A stretch of DNA of 11,483 nucleotides, taken from positions 1 to 11,483 of the forward strand of contig CAZFSG010000042.1 in NCBI GenBank assembly GCA_964521665.1, given 5' to 3'. Below, in pieces: positions 6,319 through 11,483 of this stretch. The notes beneath the pieces are model-generated. The model had not been told where the DNA came from. It did not search any database and was given only the letters and a program-made list of their open reading frames with translations. The DNA is from JANXDG01 sp964521665. GTDB taxonomy: Bacteria > Elusimicrobiota > Endomicrobiia > DTEH01. The stretch's first letter is position 1. Each line of letters starts with the position of its first letter. Both the position numbers and the translations under genes were made by a program.

Positions 6319-9300
6319 AAATTATTTTCATCTACCCGTTCATTTGGAAGTTTATAAACTTTTATTTTTATTTCTTTAATTTTATCTTCCTCTTTTTCGT
6401 TTAAATAAGAGAATTTAACATACTTTATAGCTTTAATTTCTATCTCTTTTTTTTCTATTTCTTTATCATCTATTAACAAGGCAACTACAATTTTTTCAAC
6501 CGGTTTTCTTGCATCATGAATTATTACTTGATCTGAAGAAATTCTTCCTTTGATATCTATTGCTCTTACATTAATAAACTTTGCTGCATTAAGATTTACT
6601 ACTTTGGCTACAATGTTTACCTGTTGATTCTTAGGAATATAACTTATCCTTTGATTATCTTTATTGTAAACTTTAATTTCTTGTACTTCTACATCAGGTT
6701 CATAAGTAGGTTCATAGTGACCTATATAAAACTCAACATCATCTATAGATAATTCTCCTTTTAAGTCCGAAGTTAATGCAATAAATTCAACAGCTTGAAT
6801 TTTATCTAAATCTAAAACTTCGTTTGCACGACCATTGTTAGTTGTTGCCCACGCTGGTATTTTAAATTTTGTAAATGGTACCACGAAATGGTTCCACCCA
6901 GGTCTTGCATAAACTGTGTATCCCCAGTATTCTACACCTTCTTGTTTTGGTCCTTTAAAATCATTGAAATCGTTAAGTTGAATTCTTACCATATTACCAA
7001 CAGCATCTTTACCTATTTCTGGTTGATCTTCTCTACCATAAATCCATACTGAAACTCCACTAAAACTTCTACAATCATAATATCCAGGCCTTGGTGCTAT
7101 TTGAAAACCACAACCTGCATATGCAAATGGTCCTGAAGGAGAATCTTTTGGAACTTTTGAAGGATTAAATTTAGTAAAATCCCAGTTAAATAACACTGAA
7201 CCAGGTTTATATGACCCTGGTCTTGAATTTTTATAATCAAATAAAGCTGGGCCACCCTCACCCTTCATATCCATACCATTAACAACAGATCCTCCTGCGT
7301 CACCATATGCACCAAGCCAACCTCCTCCTAAATCAGTAACTCTGTTTCTTACATCATTTATTTCACAATCACTAATTAACACTTTCCCTTTTAAACCAAC
7401 ACCTGAGGTGTCATTAAAGAATGCCTCGTATATATTAGCTTGTGTTTTAATCATACTTCTCCATGGTTCATTTTCTACTTTATATTGCACTAAAAGCAAT
7501 GGTTCTGTTGAGGAAACTTTTGCTTTAATTGTGATCCCTGCTGGTAAACACGAAGCATTTTCTGAAGGTTCTATTATCTCAACTTTTGGTTTAACCTGGG
7601 TTGGTTTTGTTTGTGAAAAATATTTTGTGATAAACACCCAACCAGGAACATAATCCACAGCATATTCGTTTGAAGCATAAGCGTTCCATTCGTCAATATA
7701 ACTTTTAAGTAACGGATAATTAGAATCTTTATTTTTAGGAATATCAGGATAAATATCATCACCACGAGTTTTTAATACACATTCATATCTCATAAAAGGA
7801 TGTGGGGTAAGTTCTCTATAATCACCAGCAGGTTTTATCTTATCAATAGGGCTTGTTTGAGTAGGTTTTGTATAATCAGCACCGTCTCTGTTTGGTCCAC
7901 CTACTACAAGACCTGGTATCATTACGCCGGTTGGTTGAACATATCTATGATGAGTTTTAAATGGATAGTTCCATCCAAAACCTGTAACAAAAGATTTATT
8001 AACTGCATTTCTACCTAAAAGATAATGTAGTTGTTCCTCTACAATTTCTAAAAATTCTTTGTTTTTTGTAAGTTCATATAACATAAGTAAATTTATTCCA
8101 TGAGATGCTATAACTCTGTTTGATGCCCAAACAAATTCGTTATCTTCAGGCCATTGATGAGCTGGTAGTGTAGGATGGTATGGTTTAAATTTGTATCCAC
8201 CTAAAAGTACAATTTTATATCTATTTGCATACTTATTCCCAGCTTGAGGATGGTTTTCTGGATATATATATTCCGACTTATAAATTTTTAAAATTCTATC
8301 TCCATATTCTTTCAGTTTTTCTTCAATAAATTTTTTTGCTTCTTTTTGTTCATCAGAAAGTTCTTTCTTACTAAGTAATGCTTCATAATAAGTAAACATC
8401 CCTATTGTGTGAACATCAGCCCAATCAAATGCACTGATTGTAGCACGAGGTGCACCTAATTCTGTCTTCCAATTATCTTCATTTGAGTATTTAGACAATA
8501 CATAATCTTCGTATTCTTTTTCTGCTGTAGTTCTATAAAGTTCAGCTGCAGCAAAAAATCTTTCATCTACATCGCCAGCTTTGCTAACATAAGGACCTGT
8601 TTGCATATTTTCTGGTTGTTGACCTTCATCACCACCAATCCATTTTGGATCATTTTCTTTTTTAGATTTTAACCAATTCCATGCTCTTTTTGCTGCTTGA
8701 AGATATATTTGTGCTGTTTCAGGTAAAAATTTAGCATATACTCTTGCAGCTCTTGCCATAACACCTGCGAACAATCCTGCATCAGTAGTTGTTATACCAG
8801 CTACATATCTTGGTAAACCTTCATTATCTGGAGGTACAAATTCGCCAAAATCAAATGTAGAAACTTTGTGGTACACAGCTCCAGCTTCTTTTTTATCTTT
8901 ATATAAACCTATCGATGGATGCCCGAAGCCACCTTCTGGTATCTGACATTTTAATATCCAATCAAGATAGACCTTTATTTCATCTAAGATATCAGGTATA
9001 CCATTGCCAGATTCTGGTATATTAAGTTCTCCATCGTAAAATTTATCAGGCATTTTTTCATATGCCCAAAGTAACACTGCACAAGAAAATAATCCACTTG
9101 TAGCATACTTATTATAATCACCAGCATCGTGCCAACCACCATTTAAATAACCTAAAGGTACAACTTTTTGTGATATTCCAACTGCTGGAGTTCCATCCTT
9201 ATTAAATTTATTAGGTGTACCTGCATCCCAAAGACGGCTCGGTGCATCATCACGATTAAAATACAAAGCATCAAACAAATGGCAGGCTTTATGATACACT

Positions 9301-10088
9301 CCACTCATACTATCATTAATATATACTCCACATCTTTGCAAATAATAAGAACGCATCAATGTTTTGGCTAAATCTGAGTAAGGATCATCTTCTATTTTGA
9401 ACCAAGCAGAATTTCCTATTTTTTCTACAGAAATATAATATAGCCCTGGTGTTTTTAAATTAGTAAAATCAGCTTCTTGAACATAATCCCATGAGTTTTC
9501 ATCCCACTGAGGTTTTGTAAGATTTCCTTCAAAAACTACTTGTTCGTTAAGAGCGTTTATAACTTTAAATTTAGAAGCGTACCATTTTGGTGGTGTACCT
9601 TCTTCTTCGCCCATCCAATCAGTTGTATCAGAGTAAGTAACAAAGGCTATTTTTTTAGCATTTGTTCTATATCCTACTTGATTTACTTTTATCTGATTTG
9701 ATGCAATTCTTATTATATCTTCAACAGGAGTTGTTTCTCTACCTACTACATCTTTTGCTACCCATTTATAAAAATGTTGACCATAACCAATTTGTGAACC
9801 TTTAACTTGATACTCATAAAACCCAGATGGTTTAAGTTTAGCTTCAACTTTTTTACCGTTTATATACAACTCTACACTTTTAAGTTTTGATATTGTTTCA
9901 ATAACTCTTGCTCTAAAATTAAATGTAGTATTTATCGTACCATATTTAGGTTCAGTTTCATCATATATAATAGGGCGAGAAGGAATTTTTGTTTTTTCTG
10001 CTTGGAGAGTAACTTCTTGTTCACTGAATAAAAAATTTGCTGAAATTATTAAAAAGAAAAATATTTTATAATGATATTTTTTTTTCAT
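6291..10088 (-). CDS. Large multidomain secreted GH9 glucanase (GH9a) with CBM-like and CARDB-like modules
   Basis: This 1265-aa predicted extracellular beta-1,4-glucanase has a signal peptide (1-22). An extra N-terminal beta-sandwich (about 30-130; VELYINGKK, HFYKWVAKD) precedes the CelD_N-type Ig domain (about 131-232, KVNQVGYR). The GH9 barrel spans about 235-826 and is enlarged by loops. Catalytic motifs are Asp321/Asp324 in GGWHDAGDYNKY, His713-His714-Arg715 and the acid Glu808 in ASNEYAVDYVPG. Downstream of Glu808 the usual Asn-Ala of the GH9 signature is Val814-Pro815. Then come an Ig-like segment (about 833-898), a CBM11/CIA30-like jelly-roll (about 900-1122; DLGGGWLGAYGDAGGS, SGVSVWIYG, LSIDDVEFYI) and a CARDB-like C-terminus (about 1131-1265; VALLIDDKEI, NERVDENN). 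It lacks the sorting-like domain of GH5 and GH9b. AAAAGGA lies 9 nt before the ATG. The gap to the 62-aa gene is 24 nt, so both share a transcript. The GH9 call is firm; the accessory domain names are less so. Confidence 0.93.
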   Translation of the reverse strand: MKKKYHYKIFFFLIISANFLFSEQEVTLQAEKTKIPSRPIIYDETEPKYGTINTTFNFRARVIETISKLKSVELYINGKKVEAKLKPSGFYEYQVKGSQIGYGQHFYKWVAKDVVGRETTPVEDIIRIASNQIKVNQVGYRTNAKKIAFVTYSDTTDWMGEEEGTPPKWYASKFKVINALNEQVVFEGNLTKPQWDENSWDYVQEADFTNLKTPGLYYISVEKIGNSAWFKIEDDPYSDLAKTLMRSYYLQRCGVYINDSMSGVYHKACHLFDALYFNRDDAPSRLWDAGTPNKFNKDGTPAVGISQKVVPLGYLNGGWHDAGDYNKYATSGLFSCAVLLWAYEKMPDKFYDGELNIPESGNGIPDILDEIKVYLDWILKCQIPEGGFGHPSIGLYKDKKEAGAVYHKVSTFDFGEFVPPDNEGLPRYVAGITTTDAGLFAGVMARAARVYAKFLPETAQIYLQAAKRAWNWLKSKKENDPKWIGGDEGQQPENMQTGPYVSKAGDVDERFFAAAELYRTTAEKEYEDYVLSKYSNEDNWKTELGAPRATISAFDWADVHTIGMFTYYEALLSKKELSDEQKEAKKFIEEKLKEYGDRILKIYKSEYIYPENHPQAGNKYANRYKIVLLGGYKFKPYHPTLPAHQWPEDNEFVWASNRVIASHGINLLMLYELTKNKEFLEIVEEQLHYLLGRNAVNKSFVTGFGWNYPFKTHHRYVQPTGVMIPGLVVGGPNRDGADYTKPTQTSPIDKIKPAGDYRELTPHPFMRYECVLKTRGDDIYPDIPKNKDSNYPLLKSYIDEWNAYASNEYAVDYVPGWVFITKYFSQTKPTQVKPKVEIIEPSENASCLPAGITIKAKVSSTEPLLLVQYKVENEPWRSMIKTQANIYEAFFNDTSGVGLKGKVLISDCEINDVRNRVTDLGGGWLGAYGDAGGSVVNGMDMKGEGGPALFDYKNSRPGSYKPGSVLFNWDFTKFNPSKVPKDSPSGPFAYAGCGFQIAPRPGYYDCRSFSGVSVWIYGREDQPEIGKDAVGNMVRIQLNDFNDFKGPKQEGVEYWGYTVYARPGWNHFVVPFTKFKIPAWATTNNGRANEVLDLDKIQAVEFIALTSDLKGELSIDDVEFYIGHYEPTYEPDVEVQEIKVYNKDNQRISYIPKNQQVNIVAKVVNLNAAKFINVRAIDIKGRISSDQVIIHDARKPVEKIVVALLIDDKEIEKKEIEIKAIKYVKFSYLNEKEEDKIKEIKIKVYKLPNERVDENNLCALKLEVK
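6723..7391 (-). other. CBM11/CIA30-like jelly-roll domain in GH9a
   Basis: Residues about 900-1122 have the start 'DCEINDVRN' followed by a Gly-rich GGGWLGAYGDAGGS motif, a central SGVSVWIYG strand, a QLNDFNDF strand, a WNHFVVPFTKFK strand and a closing LSIDDVEFYIG strand. This is the pattern of galactose-binding-like jelly-rolls attached to cellulases (CBM11 and CIA30 relatives). Glucan binding is inferred from family and context. Confidence 0.6.
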
Positions 10089-10112
10089 TAAAAATTATCC
10101 TTTTAACGAAAA

Positions 10113-10301
10113 TTATAATATTAAAATTAACAATACTACCACCAAAAGAATTAAAATTAAATCTGATTTTCCTATTTCGACTGTATCTTTAGATTGGGAA
10201 GTGCTAGATGAAGAAGATGAGGATTGTGCAAATAATATAGGTTGTGCAAAAATGTTAAATAACATACAAAATAAAATTAACCCCATTAATAATTTTTTCA
10301 T
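10113..10301 (-). CDS. 62-aa secreted/membrane micro-protein, first gene of the cellulase operon
   Basis: This very small protein has three clear parts: an N-terminal signal sequence (about 1-25, MKKLLMGLILFCMLFNIFAQ then PILFAQ), a Ser/Thr/Gln-rich linker (about 26-37, seven Ser in a row) and, after KDTVEIGKSD, a C-terminal helix of Leu/Ile/Val only (about 48-62) that runs to the last residue with no charged tail. If the signal is cleaved, a 36-37-residue peptide with a membrane tail remains. Cys12 does not sit in a lipobox (preceded by Phe). The AAGGAGGT ribosome site 9 nt before the ATG is near perfect and the promoter is just upstream, which argues for high expression and a real gene. GH9a follows after 24 nt. 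No family is recognised. A role in anchoring or exporting the cellulases is only a contextual guess. Confidence 0.8.
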   Translation of the reverse strand: MKKLLMGLILFCMLFNIFAQPILFAQSSSSSSSTSQSKDTVEIGKSDLILILLVVVLLILIL

Positions 10302-10310
10302 GCTTTACTT

Positions 10311-10318
10311 ACCTCCTT
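10311..10318 (-). promoter_or_regulatory. Near-perfect Shine-Dalgarno site of the 62-aa gene
   Basis: AAGGAGGT on the minus strand, 9 nt before the ATG at 10301. It starts within a few nucleotides of the expected transcription start, so the 5' leader consists almost only of this site. Confidence 0.8.
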
Positions 10319-10325
10319 TTATTTA

Positions 10326-10354
10326 ATTTTACAAAACACAATTAAACTTGTCAA
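10326..10354 (-). promoter_or_regulatory. Sigma70 promoter of the cellulase operon
   Basis: The minus strand has TTGACA (10349-10354), a 17-nt spacer and TAAAAT (10326-10331), one base from the TATAAT consensus. Transcription should begin near 10319, giving a leader of about 18 nt before the 62-aa gene. It lies in the intergenic region after the nicotinate phosphoribosyltransferase gene and is the only promoter I can see for the run of genes from 10301 to 3096. Confidence 0.75.
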
Positions 10355-10399
10355 TACTTGTTATAAACTTTTAAATTAATGTTTAATACTTGTTATAAA
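10353..10399. repeat. 15-bp direct repeat upstream of the cellulase promoter
   Basis: AATACTTGTTATAAA occurs exactly at 10353-10367 and 10385-10399, 32 bp apart start to start, close to three helical turns. The proximal copy overlaps the -35 box by two bases. The geometry suits a pair of sites for a transcription factor bound on one DNA face, but no regulator is known. In such AT-rich DNA some repeats arise by chance. Confidence 0.5.
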
Positions 10400-10401
10400 T
10401 T

Positions 10402-11483
10402 CTATTTAATCAGATACTTTTGACATTTTTTAATAAAATTTTCTCTCATCAATTTCAATCTCTCTGTTATACAAACTTTATACAGGTGTGGATTTATCAA
10501 TCTTTTATACTCATCAGGAAGTAATGAAAGGTTATGTTTCGTTTTTTCTCTTATTTGATAAAGATTAGGGAAAGTATAAACTAACTTCCCATTTTTAACA
10601 ATTGGTTTTAATAATTGTTTAGTCTCATCATTATCAACAAACTTTACTTTAAAATTTGTTTCAATATCATAAAAGAATTTGTATTTATTTAATTTTTCAT
10701 TTTCCAAACAAACAACATCAAACAAAAATTTGTTTTCTTTAAAAAATCTTACAACATTTTTTATATGTGGCAAAGAAATTTTTTGTGGTGTATCAGAAAT
10801 TTTAATTAAAGGTAGGATTCTTTTACCTATTTTTTTTGCAACAATTTTGTATACTCCACCTAAAGAAGCATCAGGATGGCCTGTAATAAGTTTTGTTCCA
10901 ACACCAAAAATATCTATTGGTGCGTTACGATTAATTAATTGCTCAATAATATTTTCGTCAAGTTCGTTTGAAACAACAATTTTTGCTTCTTTAAATCCAG
11001 CAGAATTAAGTTCTTTTCTTGCATACTTACTTAAAGTTTCTAAATCGCCACTGTCAATACGGACACCAAAATTTTTTATTCCTTTTTTCTTAAGTTCTTT
11101 AAAAATTTTTATTGCATTTTTTATCCCACCTTTTGTATTGTAAGTGTCTACTAACAAAATTACATTTTCAGGATAAAGTTTAGCAAATTTTTCAAACGCT
11201 TCGTATTCAGAATCAAAACTCATAACCCAGGAATGTGCCATAGTTCCTCTTACTGGAATACCAAAAATCTTTGCTGATAAAACATTTGAAGTAGCATCAG
11301 CTCCACCAATAAATGCAGCACGTGTTGCAGAAATAGCACCATCTATACCTTGTGCACGTCTTAACCCAAACTCAAGAATTGTTCTTCCTTTCGCACATTC
11401 TACTATACGTGCAGTTTTTGTTGCTATAAGAGATTGAAAATTTATGATGTTAAGTATAATACTTTCTAATATTTGTGCTTGAA
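10402..11483 (-). CDS. pncB: Nicotinate phosphoribosyltransferase, 5' end cut by the window edge
   Basis: The enzyme condenses nicotinate with PRPP, with ATP use, to form nicotinate mononucleotide in cytosolic NAD salvage. The reading frame is open from the window edge; about 359 codons are visible, and roughly the first 100 of a normal 440-490-aa protein are missing. An ATG at 11241 is internal, because the conserved family sequence continues upstream of it: LRRAQGIDGAISATRAAFIG, GADATSNVLSAKIFGIPVRG, then TMAHSW. Further family features are LLVDTYNT, GVRIDSGDL, VSNELDE, GVGTKLITG and PDASLGGVYKIV, with the C-terminal LLKPIVKNGKLV and LPDEYKRLINPH. It is co-directional with the cellulase operon but separated from it by a 100-nt region with a promoter, so it is most likely a separate unit. 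I see no terminator hairpin after its TAG stop, so some readthrough into the operon is possible. Confidence 0.95.
   Translation of the reverse strand, partial: QAQILESIILNIINFQSLIATKTARIVECAKGRTILEFGLRRAQGIDGAISATRAAFIGGADATSNVLSAKIFGIPVRGTMAHSWVMSFDSEYEAFEKFAKLYPENVILLVDTYNTKGGIKNAIKIFKELKKKGIKNFGVRIDSGDLETLSKYARKELNSAGFKEAKIVVSNELDENIIEQLINRNAPIDIFGVGTKLITGHPDASLGGVYKIVAKKIGKRILPLIKISDTPQKISLPHIKNVVRFFKENKFLFDVVCLENEKLNKYKFFYDIETNFKVKFVDNDETKQLLKPIVKNGKLVYTFPNLYQIREKTKHNLSLLPDEYKRLINPHLYKVCITERLKLMRENFIKKCQKYLIK

Noticed and set aside
7408..8018. Three further frames over GH9a (plus 7408-7653, minus 7574-7765, plus 7800-8018)
   Set aside because: All sit inside the intact GH9a gene in other frames and give low-complexity products with no recognisable features.
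7..10088. Cellulosome components (dockerins, cohesins, SLH anchors)
   Set aside because: None of the three enzymes contains the paired calcium-binding dockerin repeats or SLH motifs; the accessory modules are Ig-like, CBM-like and CARDB-like.
10113..10301. Lipoprotein reading of the 62-aa protein via Cys12
   Set aside because: The residue before the Cys is Phe and the Cys lies in the middle of the hydrophobic core, so there is no lipobox.
10679..11143. Plus-strand frame of 154 codons opposite pncB
   Set aside because: The complementary strand encodes highly conserved nicotinate phosphoribosyltransferase motifs, and the plus-strand product is only their reverse-complement shadow.
1..11483. 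tRNA or rRNA genes, CRISPR arrays, insertion sequences, phage genes
   Set aside because: The intergenic spaces are all about 110 nt or shorter and hold no cloverleaf, regular spaced repeats, transposase or phage motifs.

Overview
The window is AT-rich (roughly 30% G+C by eye) and every supported gene lies on the minus strand, so transcription runs from high to low coordinates. It is a cellulose-degradation locus from a bacterium. Sec signal peptides, long chains of bacterial Ig-like modules, and C-terminal domains like those of gliding-motility/type IX or FlgD-type surface proteins suggest a diderm of the Elusimicrobiota, FCB or a related candidate lineage. No marker gene fixes the phylum, so this is a weak inference.

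Layout in transcription order: (1) 11483-10402, the 3' part of a nicotinate phosphoribosyltransferase gene (NAD salvage, housekeeping, cut by the window edge). (2) 10401-10302, an intergenic region with a near-consensus sigma70 promoter and a 15-bp direct repeat. (3) 10301-10113, a 62-aa secreted or membrane micro-protein. (4) 10088-6291, a 1265-aa multidomain GH9 glucanase (GH9a). (5) 6318-4039, a second 759-aa GH9 glucanase (GH9b), overlapping GH9a by 28 nt. (6) 4039-3875, a 54-aa two-helix membrane protein whose start overlaps the GH9b stop as TAATG. (7) 3857-3096, a membrane-anchored SH3b/zinc-ribbon protein. (8) 3095-2986, a spacer with a consensus promoter. (9) 2985-7, a 992-aa GH5 endoglucanase with six Ig-like modules.

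Genes 3 to 7 are packed with gaps of 24 nt or less, or overlaps, and no internal terminator is visible, so they look like one operon driven from the promoter near 10349-10326. GH5 can be read through from it and also has its own promoter at 3076-3047. That promoter shows that GH5 starts at 2985 and not at the upstream ATG at 3042.

Functionally, two GH9 enzymes and one GH5 enzyme would attack beta-1,4-glucan together outside the cell. GH5 and GH9b share a related C-terminal domain that may be a secretion or surface-attachment signal. GH9a lacks it and instead ends in a carbohydrate-binding-like module and a CARDB-like domain. The three small proteins in the operon have no enzymatic signature. 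Their co-transcription with the cellulases makes them candidates for an undescribed display, assembly or sensing apparatus, which is an inference from context only.
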